Source of the DNA: Luteolibacter rhizosphaerae
Lineage (GTDB): Bacteria; Verrucomicrobiota; Verrucomicrobiia; Verrucomicrobiales; Akkermansiaceae
Direction: 5' to 3'
Length of the DNA: 64,000 nt
Assembly: GCF_025950095.1 (NCBI RefSeq)
Contig: NZ_JAPDDR010000006.1
Coordinates: 186,001 to 250,000, forward strand
The position numbers and the translations under genes were made by a program. Shown piece by piece: positions 17,207-25,928 of the stretch. The notes under the pieces were generated by a model. That model was not told where the DNA came from and ran no database searches. It saw only the letters and a program-made list of their open reading frames with translations. Position 1 is the first letter of the stretch. The number at the start of each line of letters is the position of its first letter.

Positions 17207-17503
17207 CTATCGGGCAAGAGCCTTGGCGATCTCCATCCACTCGTCGGCCAGCGAAAGTCCCTTCGGAGGCACCGGTTTGCGGGCGCGGGCATACCAGTAA
17301 GCGGCATTGCCGAGGTCACCTTCCTCGCGATGCAGCCAAGCGTGGATCCAAGCTCCGGCGGGATCCGGGAGATCTTGGCAGGCATCGTGCGCCTGATCCC
17401 AACGGCCAGCCCGTGCGAGCCAGAGGACTCTCAATTCTTCCGGCAACCCGGCAGGCGGGTTGCTGTCTTCGGTGGCGGATTTGGCAAGATTTTCAGCTTC
17501 CAT
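17207..17503 (-). CDS. Small TPR-like hypothetical protein
   Basis: 98 residues, acidic, no signal peptide. The segments ELRVLWLARAGRWDQAHDAC and HAWLHREEGDLGNAAYWYAR resemble two antiparallel helix pairs of the tetratricopeptide type, with W/A/G at the usual packing positions. I do not recognise a named family. It lies immediately upstream of the VKOR-DsbA gene (3-bp gap), so co-transcription is likely, but a functional link to disulfide formation is only a guess. Start is the only reasonable ATG. Confidence 0.6.
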   Translation of the reverse strand: MEAENLAKSATEDSNPPAGLPEELRVLWLARAGRWDQAHDACQDLPDPAGAWIHAWLHREEGDLGNAAYWYARARKPVPPKGLSLADEWMEIAKALAR

Positions 17504-17556
17504 GGGAATGAAACGCCTCGCAAATCGCCTCTTTAACCCCTTTTTTCAAGCCTGTC

Positions 17557-18357
17557 ATGAAAGCCCGGACCTTCCTTTTTCTTCTCACCGCCTCGTCCCT
17601 CTCGGCCGGAGAGCTACCGCAACTGACCGCGAAGCCGTATCTGGGGCAGTATGTCGGTCTGGATACCCGGGACTTCCGCTTCGTGGTCAAGAGGGGCGGC
17701 GAGGCGCTGATCACTCCTTCGAAGAAGGGCGGGGATTTCATCAACGACCGCTATTCGATCAAGCTGGTGCCGCTGATTGAGGAGGTGCTGCCCGATGGCA
17801 AGGTGGTGGGGAAGTTTGTTCCGGAGACCGGCTGGGAGGCGGTGACGCCCGCGGCGGAGAATCCGAAGAAGGTGACCTACCGCGGCACGAGTTCCGGTGG
17901 AGCGACCTTCGAGGTGAATATCGAGATCGACGGGGGGAAGATCGCGGCGGGGGGACGGCTTTTGGAGAAGGGATCGCTGAAAAATCCGCGGTTCGTGATC
18001 CGGGCCCAAGTTCCGAATGTTTATCAGTACGACCGGGACGAGAAGAAGCGGTTGGAGAAGAGCAAGAAGGATCGGATCGATCTGGTGCGGGCGGATGGCA
18101 AGAAGCTGAAGCTGGATGTGAACACGCCGCTGGATGCGGAAGGCAAGGAGACGAACGGGACGGGGATCGTGGAGGCGCGGGTGGAAATGGCGGGATATGG
18201 GGGTCACAAGATCGAACTGGTGGCGGGTACGAGCGGGGTATTCGAGTTTTGGAACCGTGGTGAGGGTGCTTTATACGAGGGTTTTACCCTGGGGTGGAGG
18301 CATGATCCGGCGAAGGATCCGGAGGGGAAGGGGCGGCTGAGCGTGCAGTTGAAGTAG
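17557..18357 (+). CDS. Secreted hypothetical protein
   Basis: 266 residues with an N-terminal signal peptide (TFLFLLTASSLSAG). The mature part is lysine/glycine-rich and predicted mostly beta: VEVNIEIDGG-like strands and an acidic/basic segment DRDEKKRLEKSKKDRIDLV around residues 166-184. No catalytic motif is visible and I do not recognise the family. It is transcribed away from the VKOR pair, with 53 bp between the divergent starts, and precedes the mraZ promoter region. Confidence 0.6.
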   Translation: MKARTFLFLLTASSLSAGELPQLTAKPYLGQYVGLDTRDFRFVVKRGGEALITPSKKGGDFINDRYSIKLVPLIEEVLPDGKVVGKFVPETGWEAVTPAAENPKKVTYRGTSSGGATFEVNIEIDGGKIAAGGRLLEKGSLKNPRFVIRAQVPNVYQYDRDEKKRLEKSKKDRIDLVRADGKKLKLDVNTPLDAEGKETNGTGIVEARVEMAGYGGHKIELVAGTSGVFEFWNRGEGALYEGFTLGWRHDPAKDPEGKGRLSVQLK

Positions 18358-18580
18358 CTCAGTACACCGGAGCACACAAAGCTGGCTCCCAGTACACCAC
18401 GTACCCACTTTTTGCGTGGCGGGTCCCTTTTGCTTGATTTTCAAGGGGCATTTCGGCTACCTTCGTGGTCGGAATTTTGAGAATTTCGCCGCAATGGGTG
18501 TTTTGAAGTGCGTTTTAAAATGGCCCAAATCTTTGAAAATAAGCACTTTAAAATTTTATTCGGAGCTGTTGGATTTTAAA

Positions 18581-18609
18581 TTGACGGTCAGAGTGTACTT
18601 TGGTGTAGT
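18581..18609 (+). promoter_or_regulatory. Candidate promoter of the dcw cluster
   Basis: TTGACG (18581-18586) and TGTAGT (18604-18609) are separated by 17 bp and lie 34 bp upstream of the mraZ ATG, at the edge of an AT-rich block in an otherwise GC-rich region. The spacer holds GTGTACT (18593-18599), the inverse of the AGTACAC words at 18361 and 18391, which may be an operator. Inferred from sequence only; the -10 matches four of six consensus positions. Confidence 0.4.
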
Positions 18610-18642
18610 TGGCGGCACTTCAGCGACACTTTCGCTTCCTGA

Positions 18643-19089
18643 ATGTCCTCCGCCCTCCACGAGAGTCACTTCGACTACAAGATGGACCCCAAGTTCCGGG
18701 TTTCCATCCCAGTCGATTGGCGCCCGGAGACGGAGGAGACGGCGATCCGCTTGCAGCTCTCGAAAGAACACGAGCTGCCGGTGATCAAGGTCTTCAGCGA
18801 AGTGGAGTTCGATAAGAAGTTCGAGGCGGTGGAGAAGAGCGATCTGACCCCTGCCAAGAAGCAACAGATCGTCGGTCATCTGCGGATGATGTCGAAGAAG
18901 GCCACCGTCAGCAGCCAAGGCAAACTCACCGTCCCGAAGGACTGGAGCGAGAAGATCGGGCTGAAGGCGGACGGTCCGGTGATCCTCGCCGGCCGCGGCC
19001 CCTTCTACATGCTTTGCACGCAGGAGACCTTCGACCGGATCACGGACATCGAGCTCGGTATGGACGACGGCGACCTCGGAGTCCTCTAA
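18643..19089 (+). CDS. mraZ: MraZ, transcriptional regulator of the dcw cluster
   Basis: 148 residues with two AbrB-like half-domains: DPKFRVSIPVDW (residues 15-26) and ATVSSQGKLTVPKDW (87-101), each a variant of the D-x-K-x-R...P signature. MraZ forms ring-shaped oligomers on DNA upstream of its own gene and represses the division and cell wall operon in studied bacteria. First gene of the dcw cluster as usual. No Shine-Dalgarno precedes the ATG. The canonical TGGG direct repeats bound by proteobacterial MraZ are not evident upstream, so the operator may differ here. Confidence 0.9.
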   Translation: MSSALHESHFDYKMDPKFRVSIPVDWRPETEETAIRLQLSKEHELPVIKVFSEVEFDKKFEAVEKSDLTPAKKQQIVGHLRMMSKKATVSSQGKLTVPKDWSEKIGLKADGPVILAGRGPFYMLCTQETFDRITDIELGMDDGDLGVL

Positions 19090-19151
19090 GACAGTTTCCC
19101 CACGACTTTCACCCACCCCAAAGACAAAGCGACAACATGCTGTTCGCCCAT

Positions 19152-19222
19152 CCAACCCCGGCATCCGCACAAGGCGGGCCCGCGACACCCATCGCGGGAT
19201 GCAGCCGGGTGCCGGGGTTGGG
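19152..19222 (+). other. Long hairpin between mraZ and rsmH
   Basis: Outer arms CCAACCCCGGCATCC (19152-19166) and GGGTGCCGGGGTTGG (19208-19222) pair over 15 bp with one G-U in RNA. An inner stem CCCGCGA / TCGCGGG (19179-19185, 19192-19198) sits in the loop. No U-tract follows, so it is not a standard terminator. It stands 62 bp after the mraZ stop and directly before the tandem repeats; a structured mRNA element or mobile-element relic is possible. Confidence 0.6.
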
Positions 19223-19231
19223 CTTCATTTT

Positions 19232-19786
19232 CCCATCGGGACGGACCGGCGCACTCGGGACAGCGCGCCTCTTCGTTCCTATCCATACGGCCGTCCGACC
19301 TGCATTCCATGGCTGGTTGGCAGGGCGGCGGCCGGAGACTTTCCTGGCTGGGCGGAAAGGGTTTCTCGGGACAGGACCCTTTTCGCTTCTTGAACCGGTG
19401 ATCCGCGCGGCTTCTGGCTGGTTGTCCGCGCGGGTCGCCGGTGACTTTCAGCAACAATTTCCATGCGGACGGACCAGCGCACTCGGGACAGCGCGCTCTT
19501 CCGTCCACTTCCATACGGCTGTCCGTTCCGCATTCCATGGCTGGTTGGCGGAGCGGCGGCCGGAGACTTTCCTGGCTGGGCGGAAGGGGTTTCTCGGGAC
19601 AGTACCCCTTTCGCTTTTCAACTCGGCGGTTCGCGCAGCTTCTGGCTGGTTGTCTGCGCGAACCCCCGACACTTTCCATGCGGACGAACCGGCGTACTCG
19701 GGACAGCGCGCCTTTTCGTCCATTTCCCAAACGGCTGTCCGTTCCGCGTTCCTTGGCTGGTTGGCGGAGCGGCGGCCGTTGGTAGA
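19232..19786 (+). repeat. Three imperfect tandem repeats in the mraZ-rsmH gap
   Basis: Units start near 19232, 19461 and 19677; the shared word G[CT]ACTCGGGACAGCGCGC begins at 19251, 19479 and 19694, so the periods are 228 and 215 bp. The third unit is cut short at about 19786, where rsmH begins. Copies share long stretches such as CATTCCATGGCTGGTTGGC and GACTTTCCTGGCTGGGCGG. Copy differences change the encoded residues, and copy 3 is frameshifted relative to the others and then restored, so these look like DNA- or RNA-level repeats, not protein-coding sequence. The reading frame of rsmH nevertheless stays open through all of them. Confidence 0.85.
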
Positions 19787-20753
19787 TTTCCAAGACCAGA
19801 ACGAAGCGGCGGAACCCTCCGCCTACCATCTCTCCGTGCTTCCCGAGGAAGTGAACGAGTGGATGCAGGCCGGGGAGGGGATGCACATCATCGACGGCAC
19901 GCTCGGCGGCGGCGGGCATAGCGAGGCCTTCCTGAAGGCTGGCGCTCAGGTGCTCGGCGTCGACCGCGATCCGGAGGCGCTGGCCTTCGCGAGCAAGCGG
20001 CTGGCGAAGTATGGCGATCGTTTCCGCACCTGGCAGGGCAACTTCGCAGATCTCCGGGACATCCCCGAGGTCCGGGGGGATAGCAGAGCCAATGGCCTGC
20101 TTTTGGACCTCGGGGTATCCTCCCGGCAACTCGACGCCGCGGAACGGGGTTTCTCGTTCCGCGGCGCCGGACCGCTGGACATGAGGATGGGGCCTTCCTG
20201 TCCCTTCGATGCCGCACACGTGGTGAACACTTGGGCGGAAGCGGAGCTGGTGAAGATCTTCCGCGAGCTGGGCGAAGAACCCCAGGCGCGCCGGATCGCC
20301 GCCGCGATCGTGAAGCGCCGCGCCAACCGCAACTTCGAAACCACCACGGACCTGGCCGAGTGCATCGAGAAGGAAATCGGGCGCCACGGCCGGATCCACC
20401 CTGCTACCAAAACCTTCCAAGCAATCCGCATGGTGGTGAACGACGAGCTCGGTTCACTGCAGCGTGCGCTTGAGAATTCGATCCATCTCCTGAAGCCGGG
20501 CGGCCGGCTTCTGGTCATCACTTTCCATAGCCTGGAGGACCGCATGGTGAAGCAGTTCATGCAGCACCGCGCGAAGCCCTTCATCGACCGGCCCGACTGG
20601 CCGGAACCGCGGCCGAATCCCGACTGGTGCTTCCGGCTGCCTGTTAGAAAAGCCATCGCCGCCGGCGAGAAAGAACTCCGAATCAACACCCGGGCCCGCA
20701 GTGCCAAACTGCGGGTCGCCGAGCTTCTGGATCCCAGCTCCTCACCCCGATGA
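19779..20753 (+). CDS. rsmH: RsmH, 16S rRNA C1402 N4-methyltransferase
   Basis: SAM-dependent methyltransferase of the MraW family, which methylates C1402 of 16S rRNA. From the TTG at 19779 it is 324 residues, the normal family length. Visible motifs: IIDGTLGGGGHS (residues 37-48), LGVDRDPEAL, LLLDLGVSSRQLD, and TFHSLEDRMVK near the C-terminus. The frame is open far upstream to an ATG at 19137, giving a 538-residue version with a 214-residue extension made entirely of the tandem repeats; homology starts only at YHLSVLPEEV, so the short form is preferred. Which start is used needs experiment. The stop overlaps the next ATG (ATGA). Confidence 0.85.
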   Translation: MVDFQDQNEAAEPSAYHLSVLPEEVNEWMQAGEGMHIIDGTLGGGGHSEAFLKAGAQVLGVDRDPEALAFASKRLAKYGDRFRTWQGNFADLRDIPEVRGDSRANGLLLDLGVSSRQLDAAERGFSFRGAGPLDMRMGPSCPFDAAHVVNTWAEAELVKIFRELGEEPQARRIAAAIVKRRANRNFETTTDLAECIEKEIGRHGRIHPATKTFQAIRMVVNDELGSLQRALENSIHLLKPGGRLLVITFHSLEDRMVKQFMQHRAKPFIDRPDWPEPRPNPDWCFRLPVRKAIAAGEKELRINTRARSAKLRVAELLDPSSSPR

Positions 20754-21088
20754 ACCGACTCCGCTCCGAACCGAAGACCCACATCTCCGTTTTCATCACG
20801 CTCTTCCTCGCCGCACTGGTGATGGTGGGCGGCGGCATTCTCCACGCGGTCTACAAGAACAAGCAGGTGCGCACGGTGCGCCTGATCGACGAGGCCGAGA
20901 AACGGATGGAGCAAACCCAGGTGAAGATCCGCATGGTGGACGTGCGGATGGACAAGCTGCTGGACCGCTACGAGATGCGGGAGCGGCTGAAATTCTCCGG
21001 CTCCGCTTTGGTGGATGCCACGCCTTCCGACATCGAAGTGGTTGAAAAAGCCGCGAGCGAACAAGAGGTCGCGGCGATCCGCGATTAG
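20750..21088 (+). CDS. FtsL-like small division membrane protein
   Basis: 112 residues: short cytoplasmic N-terminus, one membrane helix about 13-35 (SVFITLFLAALVMVGGGILHAV), then a charged coiled-coil-like segment (RLIDEAEKRMEQTQVKIRMVD). This bitopic topology and the position between rsmH and ftsI are those of FtsL, a component of the FtsQLB complex that activates septal synthesis. FtsL is poorly conserved in sequence, so the call rests on size, topology and synteny. Its ATG overlaps the rsmH stop, implying translational coupling. Confidence 0.7.
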   Translation: MNRLRSEPKTHISVFITLFLAALVMVGGGILHAVYKNKQVRTVRLIDEAEKRMEQTQVKIRMVDVRMDKLLDRYEMRERLKFSGSALVDATPSDIEVVEKAASEQEVAAIRD

Positions 21089-21090
21089 GC

Positions 21091-23067
21091 ATGAAGACAC
21101 GCGCTTTCCAATCCCGCTGCCTCGCGCTGTGCTCGGTCATTGTGGCCGGGCTCAGTTTGCTTTCGGTGCGGCTGTTCCAGATCCAGGTCTGGGATCGCAA
21201 ACAGGTGGTCGGAAAGAGCAATCCATTCGACCAGGCCGAGGTGCTGCCCGGCTTGCGGGGGAAGATCGTGGACCGCAACGAGGAGGTGCTGGCGAAGAGC
21301 ATGCCGGTGGGCTCGGTGTATGCGGACATCATGCATCTCACCGGCCCCAAGGAGATGGCCACCGTGATTGCGTTCGAGCGGGTGAGCCAGCTGCCGGGCT
21401 GGGACCAACTGGATGGCGAGAAACGCCGCCGACGGGTGAGTGCCGAGCGTAGCGAGATTCTCGGGACCCTGGCTGCCGCCGATGACGAAGAGTCGCAAGC
21501 GATCAAGGATTCCATCCGGGAAGCAGCGCTGGCGCGAATCGTAAGCCTGCTGGCGCGACCGCTAGGGATGCGTCGCGAGGATCTGCGCAAGGCGCTGATC
21601 GAGGGTATCGGAAAGAAGACCAAGGGCGAGTTCGCCATTGCAAAGAATCTTCCGGACGACGTGGCGCGGTTGGTCCAGGAGACGATCGACCAGCATTGGC
21701 TTGAAGGAGTGTTCCTGCGATACGGGCACCGCCGCTGGTATACTTCGGAGAACATGGCGACCCACATCGTGGGTTACACCGGCGAGGTGGAGGAGAAAGG
21801 CCCGACGGGCCGGCCTTCGTACCGCCAGATCGGCAAATTCGGGATCGAATCGTCCATGGAGGAATACATGGCCGGGCGGGATGGCGTGCGCATCGAGCGC
21901 CGCGATCCGAGCGGCATGCGGATCCCGGGTGAATCCCAGTCGGTAACGCCGCCGCGTCCGGGGCTCAATATCCAGCTCACGCTGGACATGGGAATCCAGG
22001 CGATCGTGGAGGAGGAGCTTGATGCGGGCTTGACCCAGTTCAAGAGCGAGCGCGGCTGCGCGATCGTGATGGACCCGGACACCGGCGAGATCCTCGGCAT
22101 GGCGAGCCGTCCCCACTTCAATCTCAACCGCCTCGACAACCTCGATGTGGCGGGCTCGAACTTCGCGCTGCAGGCGATCTACGAGCCGGGTAGTACCATC
22201 AAGATCGTGGCTGCCGGTGCGGCGCTGAACGAAAAACTGGTGGCCCCGCAGACTTCGATCTTCTGCCACAACGGTTACTACAAGCAGGGCTCCGTGCTGG
22301 TGGAGGACCGCGACCACCCTTACGGCTATCTGACGGTCGAAGGCATCCTCCAGAAGTCGAGCAACATCGGCTCCTACAAGCTGGCGCAGCAGCTCGGCAT
22401 GGGCCGCTTCTACGACTACATGGGCAAGTGGGGATACGGGAAGAAGACCGGCATCCTGCTGAGCGGCGAGAGCCGCGGCGTGATCCGGAATACCGGCAAC
22501 CCGACCGACTTCTCCCGCGCCGCCTATGGCTATGCGCTGGCGGTAACGCCGCTGCAAGTGGCATCCGCCTACTGCGTGGTGGCGGGCGATGGCAAGCTGC
22601 GCAAGCCGCAGATCGTCCGCTCGATCATTGCGAACGACGGTACCGTGGTGCAGAAGTTCGAACCGGAAACCACGGCAACCGTGCTGCGTCCCGAAACCGC
22701 GAAGGCGATGCGCAAGGCGCTGGAGAAAGTGACCGGCGAAGGCGGCACCGCCAAGCTGGCCCGGGTGCCAGGATACCTGGTGTGCGGCAAGACCGGCACC
22801 GCGCGACGGATCAAGGACGGGAAATACCAGATGCACAACTACGTGGCCTCCTTCGCTGGCATGATGCCCGCGAATGATCCTGCCTTCGTGTGCGTGGTGG
22901 TGATCGATGATCCGAAGCTCACCACCGGGGGGAACCCCTATGGCGGTCTCGTGGCCGCTCCGATTTTTGCCAATATCGGCCGCCGTGTGGCGGCGCACAT
23001 GAACCTCACGCCCACCGAGCCGGTGGGTGAGGGAAAAGACAAGCTTGCCGGAACCAAAGACCAGTGA
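21091..23067 (+). CDS. ftsI: FtsI/PBP3-type peptidoglycan transpeptidase
   Basis: 658-residue class B penicillin-binding protein. N-terminal membrane anchor (about 10-27) followed by the dimerisation domain (LRGKIVDRNEEVLAKS). Transpeptidase motifs: S368-T-I-K371 (YEPGSTIKI), S423-S-N425 (QKSSNIG), and K567-T-G569 (VCGKTGTARR). It crosslinks septal peptidoglycan with FtsW. It starts 2 bp after the FtsL-like gene and its TGA overlaps the GTG of murE, so it is part of one operon. FtsI is favoured over an elongation PBP2 by location. Confidence 0.93.
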   Translation: MKTRAFQSRCLALCSVIVAGLSLLSVRLFQIQVWDRKQVVGKSNPFDQAEVLPGLRGKIVDRNEEVLAKSMPVGSVYADIMHLTGPKEMATVIAFERVSQLPGWDQLDGEKRRRRVSAERSEILGTLAAADDEESQAIKDSIREAALARIVSLLARPLGMRREDLRKALIEGIGKKTKGEFAIAKNLPDDVARLVQETIDQHWLEGVFLRYGHRRWYTSENMATHIVGYTGEVEEKGPTGRPSYRQIGKFGIESSMEEYMAGRDGVRIERRDPSGMRIPGESQSVTPPRPGLNIQLTLDMGIQAIVEEELDAGLTQFKSERGCAIVMDPDTGEILGMASRPHFNLNRLDNLDVAGSNFALQAIYEPGSTIKIVAAGAALNEKLVAPQTSIFCHNGYYKQGSVLVEDRDHPYGYLTVEGILQKSSNIGSYKLAQQLGMGRFYDYMGKWGYGKKTGILLSGESRGVIRNTGNPTDFSRAAYGYALAVTPLQVASAYCVVAGDGKLRKPQIVRSIIANDGTVVQKFEPETTATVLRPETAKAMRKALEKVTGEGGTAKLARVPGYLVCGKTGTARRIKDGKYQMHNYVASFAGMMPANDPAFVCVVVIDDPKLTTGGNPYGGLVAAPIFANIGRRVAAHMNLTPTEPVGEGKDKLAGTKDQ

Positions 23068-24560
23068 TCCTACGCGACCTCATCGCCCTGTTTGACCGCC
23101 CGCTCGCCACGGGCAATCTCGACGTCGAAGTTTCCGCCGTCACCTCGGACTCACGCCTGGTAGGACCGGGGACCGTATTCGTAGCCGTGCGCGGCGAGAG
23201 CCGGGACGGGCGCATGTTCATCCCGACAGCCTTGGAGAACGGGGCGGTGGCGATCGTCGCCGATTCCGCTTCCGAGACCGGGCATCCGGAGGAGGTGGCG
23301 TATGTCCATGTCAACGATACCCGTCGCGCGCTGGCAGTCGCCGCCGCGGCCGTGGCCGGCGAGCCATCGAAGAAGCTCAAGCTGGTCGGCGTGACCGGCA
23401 CCAACGGCAAGACCACCACCGCATTCCTGATCCATCACCTGATGAAGCGCAGCTGGCACCGTGCCGGACTGCTGGGCACCGTGCTGGTGGACGACGGTGA
23501 AGAAGCGACGCCCGCGAACTTCACGACGCCGGGCCCGGTGGAGCTGAATGGTTTCCTCGCCCGCATGGCGGACCACGGTTGCCGCGGTGCCGCCATGGAA
23601 GTGTCCTCGCACGGCATCGATCAACTGCGCGTCCACGGGATCGCCTTCGATGCCGCGATCTTCAGCAATCTCACGCAGGACCATCTGGACTACCACGGCA
23701 CGCTGGATGCCTATGCGGCCACGAAGTTTTCCTGGTTCGAATCGCTCGCCGCGGATCCGCTCGGCAAGAAGCCGGTGGCGGTGATCAACACGGACGACGG
23801 CTACGGCGAGAAACTGGTGGCCCTGCTGGGCGACAAGCTGCCGATGATCCGCTACGGCTTCAACGTTCACTGCGACTTCCGCGCGAACAACTTCAAGCAG
23901 AGCGCCCGCGGGATGGAGTTCGAACTGACGGCGAAGGGCAAATCCTATCTGGTGCGCTCGCCGTTGATCGGACGCTTCAACGTTTACAACACGCTGGCCG
24001 CATTGGCCGGGGCGAGTGCGGTGAAGGTGCCGCTGCGCGAAGCGGTGGCGGCGATGGCCGAGGCTCCGCAAGTGCCGGGCCGGATGGAACACTGCGGGAC
24101 CCGCGATGGCGTGAGCGTCTTCGTGGACTACGCCCACACCCCGGACGCGCTGGAGAATGCCTGCCGCACGCTGAAGGAATTGAATCCTTCCCGCCTGATC
24201 ACGGTCTTCGGCTGCGGTGGCGACCGCGACCGCGGCAAGCGCCCGCTGATGGGCCACGCCGCCGCGACCTACAGCGATGCTTGCATCCTGACTTCCGACA
24301 ACCCGCGCAGCGAAGATCCCGAGGCGATCCTCAAGGAGATCGAGGCAGGGATGGGCAGCGCCCGCTACCGTTCGGTGGTGGACCGCGCTGAGGCGATCCG
24401 CATCGCGATCCACGCTGCGGGGAAGGGCGACATCGTCCTGATCGCGGGCAAGGGTCACGAGCCCTACCAGCAATTCGCCGACCGCACGATCGACTTCGAC
24501 GACCGCCGCGAGGCGCGCCGCGCGCTTGCCGAACGTCCTGAAGAACCCCGCAAGCGATGA
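23064..24560 (+). CDS. murE: MurE, UDP-MurNAc-tripeptide synthetase (meso-DAP type)
   Basis: 498 residues with the three Mur-ligase domains. ATP-binding loop GVTGTNGKTTT at 109-119; the Lys-carbamate region and AMEVSSHGIDQLR follow. D412-N-P-R415 in TSDNPRSEDP is the motif that marks meso-diaminopimelate-adding enzymes, so the wall should be DAP-type peptidoglycan. Start codon is GTG overlapping the ftsI stop (GTGA), and its stop overlaps murF (ATGA), indicating tight coupling. Confidence 0.95.
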   Translation: MILRDLIALFDRPLATGNLDVEVSAVTSDSRLVGPGTVFVAVRGESRDGRMFIPTALENGAVAIVADSASETGHPEEVAYVHVNDTRRALAVAAAAVAGEPSKKLKLVGVTGTNGKTTTAFLIHHLMKRSWHRAGLLGTVLVDDGEEATPANFTTPGPVELNGFLARMADHGCRGAAMEVSSHGIDQLRVHGIAFDAAIFSNLTQDHLDYHGTLDAYAATKFSWFESLAADPLGKKPVAVINTDDGYGEKLVALLGDKLPMIRYGFNVHCDFRANNFKQSARGMEFELTAKGKSYLVRSPLIGRFNVYNTLAALAGASAVKVPLREAVAAMAEAPQVPGRMEHCGTRDGVSVFVDYAHTPDALENACRTLKELNPSRLITVFGCGGDRDRGKRPLMGHAAATYSDACILTSDNPRSEDPEAILKEIEAGMGSARYRSVVDRAEAIRIAIHAAGKGDIVLIAGKGHEPYQQFADRTIDFDDRREARRALAERPEEPRKR

Positions 24561-25924
24561 TCCCGATCGACGCCAGCACCCTAGCCCGACATGCCGGAGG
24601 CGAGCTCGCCGCCGGACGGGGTGACGTGCTTGCGAATTCGGTTTCGACCGACACCCGCACGATTCCGGCTGGCTCAGTATTTTTCGCCCTGCGTGGCGAA
24701 CGCTTCGATGCGAACGACTTCGCCGCGCAAGCAATCGCCGCCGGCGCTTCGATCGTGGTGGTCGAGCGCTGGGAAGGTGAAGCACCCGCGAATGCCGCGG
24801 TGGTCCGCGTGGGCGATAGCCTGGCGGCGCTACAGCGCTTCGCAGCCTGGTATCGCCGCCAACTGGCGATCCCGGTGATCGGGATCACCGGTTCCAATGG
24901 CAAGACGAGCACGAAGGACTTCACGGCCGCTGCGCTGGCACAGGCCTTCGAGGTCTGTGCGACCCGCGGCAACCTGAACAATCACATCGGCGTGCCTCTG
25001 AGCGTGCTTTCGCTCGAGGCGACGCATACCGCGGCGGTCTTCGAGATGGGCATGAACCATCCGGGCGAGATCGCCCCGCTGTGCGAGATCGCGCGGCCGA
25101 GGCTGGGGATCATCACCAACATCGGCACCGCCCATATCGAACACATGGGAAGCCGCGAATCGATCGCGGAGGAGAAGGGGGCGCTGGCCCGCTCCCTGCC
25201 GGAGGATGGAGCGCTGTTCATTCCCGCGGGCTGTGATTTTCACGACTACTTCAAGCGTCGTACCAAGGCGAAGGTGATCGCGGTGGGGAACGGTCGCGGT
25301 GTGATCCGTGCCGAAGAAGTCTCCCAAGCCGAGGGTCGCAGCCACTTCACGCTGGTGATCGATGGCCAATCCCCGGCACGGGTGGAGCTGCCGGTTACCG
25401 GGAAGCACATGATCACGAACGCCCTGCTGGCTGCGGGCGCGGGCTGGTTCCTGGGCATGTCCAGCGAGCAGATCGCCGCGGGGCTATCCTCCACCGTGCT
25501 GACGAGCGGGCGTCTGCGGCGCTTCGTTTCGGGCGGGATCACGATCTTCGACGACACCTACAATGCGAACCCGGAGTCCATGGCCGCGGCGATCGACACG
25601 CTGGCGGAGACTCCTCTAAGCGAGGCAAGCGGCCGCCGCATCGCGGTGCTCGGCCGGATGGGCGAGCTCGGTCCGCATGCGCCGGAAGCCCATCTGCGGG
25701 TGGGGCGTCTGGCGGCCGAGCGAGGCCTGCAAGTGGTGACGGTGGGTGAAGGTTCGCAGGGCATCGCGGAAGGCGCGGGTGCTGCCGAACACTTCGCCGA
25801 TGGTGAAGCGGCAGCTGCTTGGCTGGCCGGCCATGCCAAGCCGGGTGATGTCGTTCTCTTCAAGGCGAGCCGGAGTGCTGCCATCGAGCGCGTGATGAAC
25901 CAGGCATTCCCTTCCCGAGACTAA
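24557..25924 (+). CDS. murF: MurF, UDP-MurNAc-pentapeptide synthetase
   Basis: 455 residues. It adds D-Ala-D-Ala to the UDP-MurNAc-tripeptide made by MurE. Visible: N-terminal STDTRTIPAGSVFFALRG, ATP loop GITGSNGKTSTKD (109-121), RGNLNNHIGVPL, EMGMNHPGEI, and IFDDTYNANPESM in the C-terminal domain, all standard for the family. Length is typical. The ATG overlaps the murE stop; mraY follows 4 bp downstream. Confidence 0.95.
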   Translation: MIPIDASTLARHAGGELAAGRGDVLANSVSTDTRTIPAGSVFFALRGERFDANDFAAQAIAAGASIVVVERWEGEAPANAAVVRVGDSLAALQRFAAWYRRQLAIPVIGITGSNGKTSTKDFTAAALAQAFEVCATRGNLNNHIGVPLSVLSLEATHTAAVFEMGMNHPGEIAPLCEIARPRLGIITNIGTAHIEHMGSRESIAEEKGALARSLPEDGALFIPAGCDFHDYFKRRTKAKVIAVGNGRGVIRAEEVSQAEGRSHFTLVIDGQSPARVELPVTGKHMITNALLAAGAGWFLGMSSEQIAAGLSSTVLTSGRLRRFVSGGITIFDDTYNANPESMAAAIDTLAETPLSEASGRRIAVLGRMGELGPHAPEAHLRVGRLAAERGLQVVTVGEGSQGIAEGAGAAEHFADGEAAAAWLAGHAKPGDVVLFKASRSAAIERVMNQAFPSRD

Positions 25925-25928
25925 TTTC

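Noticed and set aside
19232-19786. CRISPR-like or protein repeat array
   Set aside because: Units of ~220 bp, only three, no short identical repeats with unique spacers, and frameshifts between copies rule out both.
19086-20420. Minus-strand ORF across the tandem repeats and rsmH
   Set aside because: Most of it is opposite rsmH, and it contains no recognisable domain; the GC-rich third positions keep several frames open.
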